Assembly (NCBI GenBank): GCA_910584745.1
Contig: CAJUDG010000001.1
Location: 1 to 64,000 of the forward strand
Direction: 5' to 3'
DNA length: 64,000 nt
Origin: an uncultured Eubacteriales bacterium
Lineage (GTDB): Bacteria; Bacillota; Clostridia; Oscillospirales; Acutalibacteraceae
The position numbers were made by a program, and so were the translations under genes. Of this stretch, positions 42,519 through 50,920 are shown one piece after another (position 1 is the first letter of the stretch; each line of letters starts with the position of its first letter). A model generated the notes under the pieces. The model was not told the origin of the DNA. It searched no databases and was given only the letters and a program-made list of their open reading frames with translations.

Positions 42519-43598
42519 CTACACAGTCCTATTCTTCTGCCCCCAATAAATCCCCCAAGCAACAAGAACGGCGAACCCTCCCAAAACAAGAACCGCCACA
42601 ACCGGATAGCTTGCACCCGTCCCAAACACATCAAAAACCTTATCCCCGCCAAATACCTCTTTCATCATCGTGACATTCGCCAGCCCGAAATCCACCAGCA
42701 CCCCGAGCCGCTCTGTAACAGTGTCCCCCATAGCTGCCAGCCCAACATTCACAAACATCACCGCCAAGCTGACCCCCGCCGTACCTATCTGACTTTTCAT
42801 GCGGGAGGAAACAAAGCAGATAATCAGGCTGTAGACCGCGCCGGTAAAAATGAGCCACACGGCCCCTACCGCAGCAAGCTGCCAGACCTTCCACGGGAAC
42901 ATGGACTCGGCATAGGTGGGAATAGACTGGATGGCGGCGTCCCAGCCGTGGAAGCTCCCATGGGGCAGAAAGCCAAACAGGAAGGTCGCTGCCAGATACA
43001 GCGCGACCACGACCGTGGACGCAACAAGTGCGCTCAACAGCTTTGCTGTGATGATTTTCCCTCTGCCGTTCCGGGAGCTTAAAATCAGGTTATCCATGCC
43101 GCTGGAGCGCTCCACGGCGAACACCGGGGCAATAACAAAGGTCAGCGGCACAAACAGCAGGAACTGCATCATGTGCTCGCCCCAGTTGTTGAACAGGTTC
43201 TCCCACAGCAGGATATTGGCAAACTTCGGCTCGGCGACGCCCTCCGGCGGGGTGCTGTTTCGGTATTCCTCTATCCGTTCGGCGTAATCGTGGTAGTTCA
43301 CTGCCAGGATGATCTCCGGCTGGTCCTTGATGCTCCGGGCAATTACTCGGGAATCGGTGCCGTACCGGGCGCTGACCTCCTGATAAACCTTTTCCGCTTC
43401 GGCGGCTTTTTCCGGGTCAAGAGGCCCCTCCCAGCCGGCGGATATTTTCTCGTAAGCTCGATAGCTTTCACTGCCGCCAATCAGGAACACGGTGGAGGTC
43501 AAGCCGACAACGCTATAGAGGGCAAGCAGGCAAATCAGCAGAAACAGAGTGCTCTTATTGAGAAGCAGTTTTCGCAGTTCAAATCGAAACAATGACAT
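42519..43598 (-). CDS. ABC-2-type permease subunit
   Basis: A 359-residue membrane protein. An N-terminal segment after LRKLLLNKS is followed by an outside loop of about 130 residues (WEGPLDPEKAAEAEKVYQEV) and five C-terminal segments from about 165. This is the ABC-2/NatB-like plan of antibiotic or peptide exporters. The ATG at 43598 is preceded by GGAGG and lies just after the ATPase stop. Partner of the ATPase at 43603. The frame is open further upstream, but that part belongs to the other gene. Confidence 0.85.
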   Translation of the reverse strand: MSLFRFELRKLLLNKSTLFLLICLLALYSVVGLTSTVFLIGGSESYRAYEKISAGWEGPLDPEKAAEAEKVYQEVSARYGTDSRVIARSIKDQPEIILAVNYHDYAERIEEYRNSTPPEGVAEPKFANILLWENLFNNWGEHMMQFLLFVPLTFVIAPVFAVERSSGMDNLILSSRNGRGKIITAKLLSALVASTVVVALYLAATFLFGFLPHGSFHGWDAAIQSIPTYAESMFPWKVWQLAAVGAVWLIFTGAVYSLIICFVSSRMKSQIGTAGVSLAVMFVNVGLAAMGDTVTERLGVLVDFGLANVTMMKEVFGGDKVFDVFGTGASYPVVAVLVLGGFAVLVAWGIYWGQKNRTV

Positions 43599-43602
43599 CA
43601 CA

Positions 43603-44484
43603 TTACCTCCCGGCCCTTTGGGGCAGATAGTTGAAAAGATACAGATATGCGTCCTCCAGCGTTGGCGCGGTCTGCACAGCGTCAGGAACCGGCTTTGTGT
43701 CCTTGATGATGCGCACCTCCATGGTGCCGCCCTTCGCCCGGACATTGCTTATAACAGCCCGGTTCTGATAATCTACAAGCTGTTCGGCGGGCATCTCTGT
43801 GAGCCAGACCCGGCCCTCCATCATTTTGATATATTCATCACTGGTGTGGATGTGTTGGATATTGCCGTACTCCATCATCATGATCTTTGCGGCGATATGC
43901 TCCACGTCGGACACGATATGGGTGGAGAGCAGCACCAGCCTATCCTTCGCATAGGCGGAGATAATGTTTCGGAACTTGATCCGCTCATAGGGGTCCAGGC
44001 CGGAGGTGGGTTCGTCCAGAATCAAAATTTTCGGGTCGTCTAAAAGGGCCTGGGCAATGCCCAGCCTGCGCTGCATACCGCCGGAATAAGCGGCGCATTT
44101 CCGTTTCAAATCATCCCAAAGGCCGACGCTGCGGGCCAATTCCTCAATCCGCTCTTTCGCGCGGAATTCGTCCATCCCTTTCAGCGCCGCCGAGTATTCC
44201 AGGTAATCCCTGCCGGTAAAATCGCCGTAAAAGCTGACGTCCTGGGGCAGGTAGCCTATTTTCGCCCGGTACTCGTCCCCCACCGTGCGAATGTCCTTTC
44301 CGTCATATAGGACACGCCCATTTGTGGGCCGAAGCACATCGGCAAGTATGCGAATTAAAGTGGTTTTCCCCGCGCCATTGGGGCCCAGCAGGCCGTAGAC
44401 CCCCGCCCCCATGGTGATGGAAATGCCCTTTAGAACCTGTTTGTTCTTGTAGCTTTTCAGGATATTTTCAAATTGCAATTTCAT
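43603..44484 (-). CDS. ABC transporter ATPase, exporter type
   Basis: A 293-residue nucleotide-binding subunit. Walker A is GPNGAGKTT near 34-42, the signature YSGGMQRR near 132, Walker B ILILDEPTSGLDP near 152 and the switch STHIV near 186. A C-terminal extension of about 80 residues is typical of ABC-2 exporters. It works with the ABC-2 permease downstream. The gene starts 3 bases beyond the stop of the other permease, so all four ABC genes form one operon. Confidence 0.93.
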   Translation of the reverse strand: MKLQFENILKSYKNKQVLKGISITMGAGVYGLLGPNGAGKTTLIRILADVLRPTNGRVLYDGKDIRTVGDEYRAKIGYLPQDVSFYGDFTGRDYLEYSAALKGMDEFRAKERIEELARSVGLWDDLKRKCAAYSGGMQRRLGIAQALLDDPKILILDEPTSGLDPYERIKFRNIISAYAKDRLVLLSTHIVSDVEHIAAKIMMMEYGNIQHIHTSDEYIKMMEGRVWLTEMPAEQLVDYQNRAVISNVRAKGGTMEVRIIKDTKPVPDAVQTAPTLEDAYLYLFNYLPQRAGR

Positions 44485-44487
44485 AAG

Positions 44488-45336
44488 CTACCTCCTGGCC
44501 GCAGCCCCGCCGCCACGCATACCTGTGGCGACCTTGATGGTGGAGAAGTCCGCCCGGTCGAACTTGCGCACGCACAGCACGAAGAAGAAAGCGCCGATCA
44601 AAGCGGTTATTGCCAGCCCCATCAGCGGCGTAATTATAAACCCGCCAATCGAGAATGCCATGCCTTGTTCTACCAGCTCCTGCGTGCCCAGCGTGTGCGC
44701 GCCCAGGGCGATATAGCGGAAAATGGAGGTGGTATAGGTCAGCGGATTCAGATAGACAATGGGCAGGAGAAAACCGGGTATGATGGTGGTAGGAATATAC
44801 GCGCCGGACACAAATGTCAGCGGCATCATGATCATGGAGCTGAGGGTCTGGAAGGCGGGGGAGTTGCGGGAGACCGTAGCTAGAAACAGGCCAATGGCGC
44901 TGAACGCCATAGCGGCAACCAGCATCACCGCCGCCAGCAGCAGAATTTGCAGGATATTGACCCGCAGGCCGAGCACAATGCCGCAAATCATGGTGACAAC
45001 GCCTTGCAGCGTAGCGATAACCGCCCCGGACAGAATGTGCCCCATGGAAATCTGCATCCGCGCAATGGGGGCCACCAGGACCTCTTTCATGTAGCCGCTG
45101 GAAATGTCGGTCAGAATATCCGAGGAATTGTTGACGCTGACCTGGAATACACTCATGATAATCACGCCGGAAATCAGGTAAGGCATGGGGGCGTCCAGGC
45201 CGCTCATGGAAGATTTCATCAGGAATGAGAACATCACCAGCATGAACATGGACATAAACAGGGCGCCGAATACCCGCCCCTTGCTGCGGACATAATTCAG
45301 TAAATTTCTCTGCACAATCGCTGTAATCGGGTTCAT
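44488..45336 (-). CDS. ABC-2-type permease subunit (DrrB-like)
   Basis: A 282-residue protein with six membrane segments, beginning MNPITAIVQRNLLNYVRSKG. The ABC-2 family stretch NPLTYTTSIFRYIALG near residues 200-215 matches DrrB/YadH-type exporters. The start overlaps the upstream ATPase stop (ATGA-type). Partner of the DrrA-like ATPase at 45333-46247; probably exports a drug or a lipid-like compound. Confidence 0.9.
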   Translation of the reverse strand: MNPITAIVQRNLLNYVRSKGRVFGALFMSMFMLVMFSFLMKSSMSGLDAPMPYLISGVIIMSVFQVSVNNSSDILTDISSGYMKEVLVAPIARMQISMGHILSGAVIATLQGVVTMICGIVLGLRVNILQILLLAAVMLVAAMAFSAIGLFLATVSRNSPAFQTLSSMIMMPLTFVSGAYIPTTIIPGFLLPIVYLNPLTYTTSIFRYIALGAHTLGTQELVEQGMAFSIGGFIITPLMGLAITALIGAFFFVLCVRKFDRADFSTIKVATGMRGGGAAARR

Positions 45337-46247
45337 TCTCGAATCTCCTTTCCGGTTATCGCCAGGAACACCTCGTTCAGCGTTCCGTTCTTTACTTCAA
45401 AGTCGGTGATCTCGCCCCTGTGCGCGGACAAGATTTCCAGCGCGGCAGGGGCTTTTTTCGTGTGGAACATCAGCTTGTTTTCGTCTTTCCGGTAGGGAAC
45501 ATCCCGGTCCTGCAACGCAGATTCTAACGGTTCCGTCTGTGTACAGAGAACGTCCACCTCTGTGCCGGTGTATTGGTGCTTCAGGTTCTCCGGCGTGTCG
45601 TGGGCGACGATTTTGCCGTGGTCCATAATGACGACCTTGGAGCAGACTTCTGCCTCGTCCATGTAGTGGGTAGTGAGAAAAATTGTCATGTTTTTCTGCT
45701 TTTGGAGCCGCTGAATGTATTCCCACACGTTGGCGCGGGTCTGGGGGTCCAGGCCGGTGGTGGGTTCGTCCAGGAACAAAACCTTCGGGTCATGTACCAG
45801 CCCTCTGGCAATCTCAGCACGCCGTTTCATGCCGCCGGACAGGCTGCCCACGGTTGCCCGCCGCCAGTCGGTCAGTTCCACCAGGTCGAGGGCAAAATCA
45901 ATACGCTCCCGCACCTGGTTCTTCGGCACCTTGTAGAAAGCGCAATGATATTTCAGATTTTCCTCCACGGTCATCTGGGTGTCGAGAGTTGAGTCCTGAA
46001 AAACAATGCCGATGTCCTTACGCACCAGACTGCGCTCCCTGGAAACGTCATGGCCGTTGATGGTAAGTGTGCCCTCCGTTTTGTCCAGGATGGTACACAG
46101 GGTGTTGATGGTGGTGCTTTTGCCCGCGCCGTTGGGGCCGAGGAAAGCGAAAATACTGCCTTCATCCACGGTGAAGGAGATGTCGTCCACCGCTGTAAAA
46201 TCCCCGTACTTTTTCGAGAAATTCTCCACTTGTATGATTGGGTTCAT
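45333..46247 (-). CDS. ABC transporter ATPase (DrrA-like)
   Basis: A 304-residue ATPase. Walker A is GPNGAGKST near 37-45, the signature SLSGGMKRR near 137, Walker B VLFLDEPTTGLDP near 157 and the switch TTHYMDEAE near 193. A DrrA-type C-terminal domain with LNEVFLAITG at the end follows. The ATG at 46247 lies after AGGAGG; the longer frame runs into the terminator. It is the first gene of the four-gene exporter unit, downstream of a MarR regulator. Confidence 0.93.
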   Translation of the reverse strand: MNPIIQVENFSKKYGDFTAVDDISFTVDEGSIFAFLGPNGAGKSTTINTLCTILDKTEGTLTINGHDVSRERSLVRKDIGIVFQDSTLDTQMTVEENLKYHCAFYKVPKNQVRERIDFALDLVELTDWRRATVGSLSGGMKRRAEIARGLVHDPKVLFLDEPTTGLDPQTRANVWEYIQRLQKQKNMTIFLTTHYMDEAEVCSKVVIMDHGKIVAHDTPENLKHQYTGTEVDVLCTQTEPLESALQDRDVPYRKDENKLMFHTKKAPAALEILSAHRGEITDFEVKNGTLNEVFLAITGKEIRE

Positions 46248-46271
46248 GTTACTGCCTCCTACTAAAAAATG

Positions 46272-46302
46272 AAGTCCTATGCGAATTACTCGCATAGGAC
46301 TT
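46272..46302 (-). terminator. Hairpin between the MarR gene and the exporter genes
   Basis: A perfect 13-bp stem (AAGTCCTATGCGA with its complement) has a 5-base loop. It lies on the path from the MarR gene to the first ATPase gene, 25 bases before that gene's start. It can act as terminator or partial attenuator. Confidence 0.7.
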
Positions 46303-46347
46303 ATCTCCATAGAAATCATGGTGCCTGCATATTCTGTTTTTGAAATA

Positions 46348-46773
46348 TCACCGCCAGATATCGCCCAGCTCTATCAGCTTCGCCTGGATGCGGACATAGG
46401 CTTTCGCGTCCCTCTCACCCAGCGCCTCCAGCATTTTCGCCACCGAGTGAATCATCCCGGTCCGGCGTTCCTCCACCAGAGCAACTCCTTTTTCCGTCAG
46501 GGTTACAATGACCTGCCGGCTGTCCGCAGGGTCAGGGGTTCGGGTCACCATGCCCTGCCCCTCCAGGGATTTCAGCATGGCTGCGACCCTGGCTGTGGTC
46601 AACATCAGCGCCCGGCTCATGTCCTTGGGGTAGGCCTGGTTGCCGTTAGCCGCTAAGTAATTGAGTGCCATGACCTCGCCCCGCGCGATTTGGGACATAG
46701 TTCGCTCCATCTTGATTTGCGGTGCAGAGGCGCGCATATCAATGAGCTGGATTGCCAGTTGGGTGTAGTCCAT
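46348..46773 (-). CDS. MarR-family transcription regulator
   Basis: A 141-residue winged-helix protein. Helix-turn-helix and wing lie at about 45-95 (MSRALMLTTARVAAMLKSLEGQGMV, then TPDPADSRQVIVTLTEKG, the DxRxxxLTxxG wing). It lies directly upstream of the double ABC exporter, with a palindrome over its own transcription start. This indicates autorepression relieved by an exported compound. The system resembles drug-responsive MarR/ABC exporter pairs. Confidence 0.92.
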   Translation of the reverse strand: MDYTQLAIQLIDMRASAPQIKMERTMSQIARGEVMALNYLAANGNQAYPKDMSRALMLTTARVAAMLKSLEGQGMVTRTPDPADSRQVIVTLTEKGVALVEERRTGMIHSVAKMLEALGERDAKAYVRIQAKLIELGDIWR

Positions 46774-46798
46774 AGAGCGTGGTCACCTTCTTTGATTG

Positions 46799-46842
46799 CT
46801 AACTCCGTTAGATATAATAGCACGAATTATTTCTGCTGTCAA
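46799..46842 (-). promoter_or_regulatory. MarR promoter with overlapping operator palindrome
   Basis: On the minus strand TTGACA (46842-46837) and TATTAT (46819-46814) are 17 bases apart. The palindrome CTAAC-TCC-GTTAG (46799-46811) begins two bases after the -10 box, over the expected transcription start. This is a classic self-repression layout. Confidence 0.8.
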
Positions 46843-46861
46843 TACCCAGAAACGATTTTTC

Positions 46862-47212
46862 TTTTGCTATGATTTTGTTCTTGTAATTTCACACCATGCG
46901 TATTAAAATATTTATCAGCGAAAACAACTGTACGCCAACGAAGAGGGCAATCGAGTACCACAAAGAGCGCTATTTATCGAGGCAGGCGTTTGTGGCGGTT
47001 TGTGAAAGAGAGTAGCTACCCGGCCAGAAAGAGCGCAAGATTATGCAAGGGTATGGAAGAATATCCAGCCAGAACTGGCTCAAAAAGGTCGGTCGAAAAA
47101 CAAGCAGGAGAAAGCAAGGTGCCATGCCGGCGCCTTTGCAGTCTACACCGTCCGGCAGAGCCGGGCGGGAGGGCTAGAAACTGCGAGCTTTTTGGGGAGT
47201 TGCAGAGCGTGG
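46862..47212. other. Gap between the exporter locus and the prophage remnant
   Basis: About 350 bases with no supported gene. A plus-strand frame at 46990-47220 gives an Arg/Cys-rich product without family features or a ribosome site. The left end of the integrated element should lie here or further left. I searched by eye for a copy of the tRNA-Pro 3' end and did not find one. Confidence 0.4.
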
Positions 47213-47551
47213 TTAGATAGGTGTCATAGTAGGGTCACAAATGAGAGTTTGGTGTGATGTTATCCTGCCGGTCTGAAAAAACTCGGCTACAAGCTCCGCC
47301 AGAAGGACACGAACGGAATCGAAATAGATGGGGTAGAGATAGCACAGTTCCGGCTGGCACAGGCCGGGGTCAACTCTCCAATTACCATGGCTGAGTTTCT
47401 TAACAAGATAGTCCTTTAGGGTTAGAATGGAGCGGGAGATATCCAGCCCACAATATGAGGCTTTTTCAAGCTGTCTCTCAGCTAACACCTCTAGCATATC
47501 CTGACCAAAAGCGCTGTCTTTCAAGCTGATTGTTTTAGCCATCGCTGTCAT
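47213..47551 (-). CDS. Hypothetical prophage protein, about 112 aa
   Basis: I do not recognise this protein. It begins MTAMAKTISLKDSAFGQDML and has a helical, soluble composition. Its ATG overlaps the end of the preceding gene, as in the rest of the phage operon. The last 15 residues (TSHQTLICDPTMTPI) look like read-out, so the 3' part may have been lost at the element boundary. Confidence 0.45.
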   Translation of the reverse strand: MTAMAKTISLKDSAFGQDMLEVLAERQLEKASYCGLDISRSILTLKDYLVKKLSHGNWRVDPGLCQPELCYLYPIYFDSVRVLLAELVAEFFQTGRITSHQTLICDPTMTPI

Positions 47552-47846
47552 TTGGCACGGCTCCTTTCTGTCGGTTTTTTACCAGCTCATCATGCAGGAA
47601 TCCAATGTAAGCCTCCCATTGCTCCTGCGGTTCCTTCTCATCACCCCAACGATGATTGAGCGGGTGCTCTGGCCCCAGCATCCGTTGCAGGGTATGGATA
47701 AGCCGGCCCAGCTCGCGTTGCGGGAGGTTCATTTTGAGGATACTTTTTGGGGTAAATCTGTCGGCTTCTCTGTCAAAATCATTAACGGCAAGCGCACCCA
47801 TCCGATAAAATTCCACCACAAAATCGGCGATACACGGCCCCGGCAC
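47535..47846 (-). pseudogene. Hypothetical prophage protein, C-terminal part fused to VirE debris
   Basis: Up to 103 residues. From about IADFVVEFYRMGALAVNDFD onward the sequence reads as a natural protein end (RELGRLIHTLQRMLGPEHPL, then WEAYIGFLHDELVKN). Its upstream end overlaps the VirE fragment in another frame, with no ribosome site of its own. I infer that a deletion near 47840 joined the 3' part of one phage gene to the 5' part of another. Family not recognised. Confidence 0.4.
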
Positions 47847-48180
47847 AGCCGTATACCAGGTCCAGCGCGTCCAGCAGGCCGGGCTTGGCGAAGTCGGCGT
47901 CCAGGGTGAGCAGGGTGCGGTGTTCCAGGTGGTCTGCCTTGCGGCGTCCCTCCTTCAGCCAGCCCCCTACAAAGCCACCCACGTCCTTTAGGGCGTCTTG
48001 TTCCTCTTTGCCCATTTTGAAGTAATCCTGCAGGTTCTCTTTGGTGCGGGTCGTGGTCAGCAGAGAATCCAGGAATGTTGACCAGGGGAGCTCTTTGTTT
48101 TTGCCGGTCTTGGCCTTTCTGGACGTAAACACAGCGACATGGATATTGCCGTCGTACTGCAAGCCTGGCATGGTGGTCAC
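47782..48180 (-). pseudogene. N-terminal fragment of a phage virulence-associated E (VirE/primase-helicase-like) protein
   Basis: The first 115 or so residues resemble the beginning of VirE-type replication proteins of clostridial prophages (HVAVFTSRKAKTGKNKELPW; KDVGGFVGGWLKEGRRKADH; LTLDADFAKPGL). Full-length relatives are much longer and carry a P-loop helicase; none is present here. After YGCAGAVY the frame leaves the family and stops. Start options are GTG at 48180 or ATG at 48171, both with GAGG-type sites. A truncated gene, so phage replication is probably disabled. Confidence 0.65.
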
Positions 48181-48181
48181 C

Positions 48182-50154
48182 TCAATCCTTTTGATAAAAT
48201 CTGGCCTCGAATCCCGCCGCCCTCAGAGGCAGGCCGGGGGCCCAGGGCAAAGAGCGGCCCATGATCTCCTGCATCTCTGCAAGGCTGCCTTTGCCTATTG
48301 GCATATCCGCTATCACCTCGTCATGTACATGGAACACAATATTGTACCCGGCGGCATCCAGGGCGGTCATAGCGTCCCGCAGGCAGTCCCTGGCGGTGGC
48401 CTGGGTGATGTTCTCCACCAGTTTGCCGCCGTAGGTCTTTTGCCGGGTGTACTTGCCGCTCTGACCTTTGCCCATGTAGGTACATACTGCGGCTCCGGGC
48501 GGAGCTCAGGCTTGAAATAGGCCAGCTTACGGCCCGAGGGTAGGGTAATGAACATGTACCCGGCCTCGCACTCAAAGTGGATGCCGTGGGCCAGGGTGGA
48601 AGGCTGGCCCTGCACGGCGTTAATGGCGGCGTTCTCCACGTCATACCAGTACCGCACGATATGGGAGTTGGCCTCCCGCCGGCGCTTCACGATGCCCGGC
48701 AGTTCGTCCTTCGGGATCCCGCTTTTCAGGGCGCCCATATTGATAAGCGCCCCCACACTGCCCTGGTACCCGCAGGCCAGGGTCGCCACCTTGCCTTTGG
48801 AGCGCAGGTCGGCTTTCGGCCCGCCCTTTTTGATGTCGTTTTTCTCGGCGTGGAACATCATAGCCGCCGTGGCCTCATAAATCAGGCCGTCTCCGGTGAA
48901 TTCGTCCAGCACCCATTTCTCTCCGGCCAGCCAAGCCAGCACACGGGCCTCTATGGCGCTGTAGTCCGCGATGATGAACCGGCAGCCCTCGGAGGGAATA
49001 AAGGCCGTGCGGATCAGCTGGGAGAGGACGAAGCTGGGGGAGCCAAAGGCCATTTCCAGCATTTCAAAGTCTCCCTCCTTTACCAGCTGGCGGGCGAGAG
49101 CCAGGTCTTTTAGCTTGTTTTGGGGCAGGTTATGGGTCTGCACCACCCGCCCGGCCCAGCGGCCTGTCCGTCCAGCACCGTAAAATTGCAGGGTGTTATG
49201 TACCCGCCCATCTTGGCACAAGGCCCTTTGCATGGCCTCATACTTCTTCACGGAGGTCTTGCCCATCTCCTGCCTCAGCTGCAGGACCCGCCGGGTGATC
49301 TCGTCCGGGGCGCTCTCCAGCAGGGCCGGGAGGGCTTCTTTGTCCAGGCTGTCCGTCTCTACGCCGCGCCCTGCCAACCACCGTTTCAGCTGGGCGTCGC
49401 TGCGGGGGTTCTGGAGTCCGGTCAAATCTCGGGCCTCTGCCCGAAGCCGGAACGAAAATGCCCTGTCCAAATCCAGGGCATTTTCCAGCAGGCCGGTGTC
49501 TATCCGTATCCCCCGGTCGTTGATCCGCTGGTCCAGCACCCATGCATCGTGCTCTGCCTGGGGCCGGGGGAACCGGGCCAGCCGCCCCTTGATGTCCGCC
49601 TCCACGTCCACGTCCCGCACATTGTACTGCCTGAACCGCTCCCACTTCTCCGGGGCCTCTGATGGCAGCCGACGGTGGCCGTCCGGGGCGGGCTTGCAGA
49701 AAAAGCGGATCAGTTCCTTACCCTCGGTCAGCTTCTGCTTCTCCAATCCCAGCGCGGCCCCCACCTCTGCCAGGGCGCTGGGCAGTCCCAGGGTAGCGGC
49801 CTGCACCATCGTGCAGCGCCATTGCTCCGGGTGCAGCTCCAGGCCGAAGGCTTTTGCGAGGCAGGTCCGTTCAAAGCTGGCGTTGTGGGCGGTTTTGATG
49901 ATATCCGGGTCGGTCAGCAGTTCTGTGAATTTTTTCAAGCTGCCCTCTGGTATGCTGGAGGGCTCAGGGGGCAGGAGGGTGAGGGCTTTCTGTGATTCAT
50001 TCTCGCCCAGGTCGATGAGCTGGGCGAGCTGCTCCCCCAGCTTGTAGCCGATCAGCAGGAGGCGGAAATCCGGGGATTCCACATAAGGCCGCACACCTGT
50101 TTTGGTCAGGTCTACGCTGGAGTAGGTTTCTATGTCGATACTCAGTTCAGTCAT
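48182..50154 (-). pseudogene. Phage-type family A DNA polymerase, split by a frameshift
   Basis: Replicative polymerase of clostridial prophages. The N-terminal DEDD exonuclease-like region starts LSIDIETYSSVDL. Polymerase motif A is IIADYSAIEARVLAWLAGE and motif B follows at KADLRSKGKVATLACGYQG. The frame is then lost near 48465-48480: the protein continues in the other frame with KTYGGKLVENITQATARDCL and motif C HVHDEV and ends at 48182. The shift is equivalent to one lost or two gained bases around the codons for PQYVPT. Without repair the product lacks motif C and is inactive. I see no slippery heptamer that would support a programmed shift. Confidence 0.85.
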
Positions 50155-50536
50155 CGCTTATCACCGTGAAGGGTTGGATCATCTGGGGCAGGAAGTTCAC
50201 CTCATAGTGGTACGGGTCGGCGAACACGCCGCTCAGGTCCTTCACCGTGTAGGTGATCCACTCGTTCAGGTAAACATAGTGCTTTTTATACCTCTCATGG
50301 CCCACCTCCACAATGACCTTCAGCTCGTTGTGCGCGCTGTTGGAAATGGCGAAGTTCCCGATCACCTCCAGCACTGGTTTGTCCGTGCGGGTGTTTATGG
50401 CCACCAGCCGCCGGGTGATGTTGAAGTTGTCCGCCTGCTGGGACACGTTGTAGGACACTCGGTCCGATTCCCGGCATCCGAAAAGGATAAGGGCCAAAGA
50501 GGCAGCGAGCACGATCGCAATAATTCTTTTCTTCAT
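50147..50536 (-). CDS. Small phage-encoded lipoprotein (beta-sandwich type)
   Basis: A 129-residue protein with signal peptide MKKRIIAIVLAASLALILFGC, where Cys21 is the lipobox cysteine. A predicted all-beta body follows (VSYNVSQQADNFNITRR; VYLNEWITYTVKDL). Small lipoproteins of this kind occur in the early region of Gram-positive prophages and are described as beta-sandwich lipoproteins; roles in superinfection exclusion have been suggested for phage lipoproteins. GGAGC lies 9 bases before the ATG. Its end overlaps the polymerase start. Confidence 0.75.
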   Translation of the reverse strand: MKKRIIAIVLAASLALILFGCRESDRVSYNVSQQADNFNITRRLVAINTRTDKPVLEVIGNFAISNSAHNELKVIVEVGHERYKKHYVYLNEWITYTVKDLSGVFADPYHYEVNFLPQMIQPFTVISDD

Positions 50537-50715
50537 TTTGTTGAGCTCCTTTTCTGTTTGATATGTACCTGCGGCCTTGCCTGCCCACACTTTTCCGGGC
50601 TGTTTTTACATGGCCGCTGGCAGGTTTTCTTGTAGCCGCAGTCGGCACTGCAGTAATTACCGTGTCGACGGTCGCAGTTAAAAATGGTGTAGCCGCGGGG
50701 GAATACTTTACTCAT
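50533..50715 (-). CDS. Small cysteine-rich prophage protein, 60 aa
   Basis: It carries seven cysteines, in CDRRHGNYCSADCGYKKTC and CKNSPEKC, suggesting a small zinc- or disulfide-bound fold. The ATG at 50715 is followed by SKVFPRGYTIFNC. The stop overlaps the start of the lipoprotein gene (ATGA). Function unknown. Confidence 0.6.
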   Translation of the reverse strand: MSKVFPRGYTIFNCDRRHGNYCSADCGYKKTCQRPCKNSPEKCGQARPQVHIKQKRSSTK

Positions 50716-50905
50716 GCGACACACCTTCAGCTGGAAGAGTTTCCTTTTTGCCTGTCATCATTTCGCGGATACAAAGGTATGGCACTTCGCAGTTGATGGC
50801 ATTCATCATCAGTTCCGCTTTCACGGACTCCCGCATCATGGTGTAAAAAGTCGAGAACTTAACTTCTACTCTGTCCTCACTAGATATGGCATCCATAAAT
50901 CCCAT
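50708..50905 (-). CDS. Small hypothetical prophage protein, 65 aa
   Basis: It begins MGFMDAISSEDRVEVKFSTF and is helical and acidic. I chose the start at 50905 because GGAGG lies 8 bases upstream. It lies between the methyltransferase and the Cys-rich gene and overlaps the latter by 8 bases. Phage proteins of this size with a VEVKFSTFYTMM-like phrase are common in clostridial early operons, but I know of no function. Confidence 0.6.
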   Translation of the reverse strand: MGFMDAISSEDRVEVKFSTFYTMMRESVKAELMMNAINCEVPYLCIREMMTGKKETLPAEGVSHE

Positions 50906-50920
50906 AGAATGTTCCTCCAA

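Noticed and set aside
42158..42652. A 164-residue minus-strand protein
   Set aside because: It overlaps the ABC permease gene on the same strand in another frame and has no recognisable domain.
48440..48500. Programmed ribosomal frameshift in the phage polymerase
   Set aside because: I see no slippery heptamer or following pseudoknot at the site; a mutation or read error is simpler.
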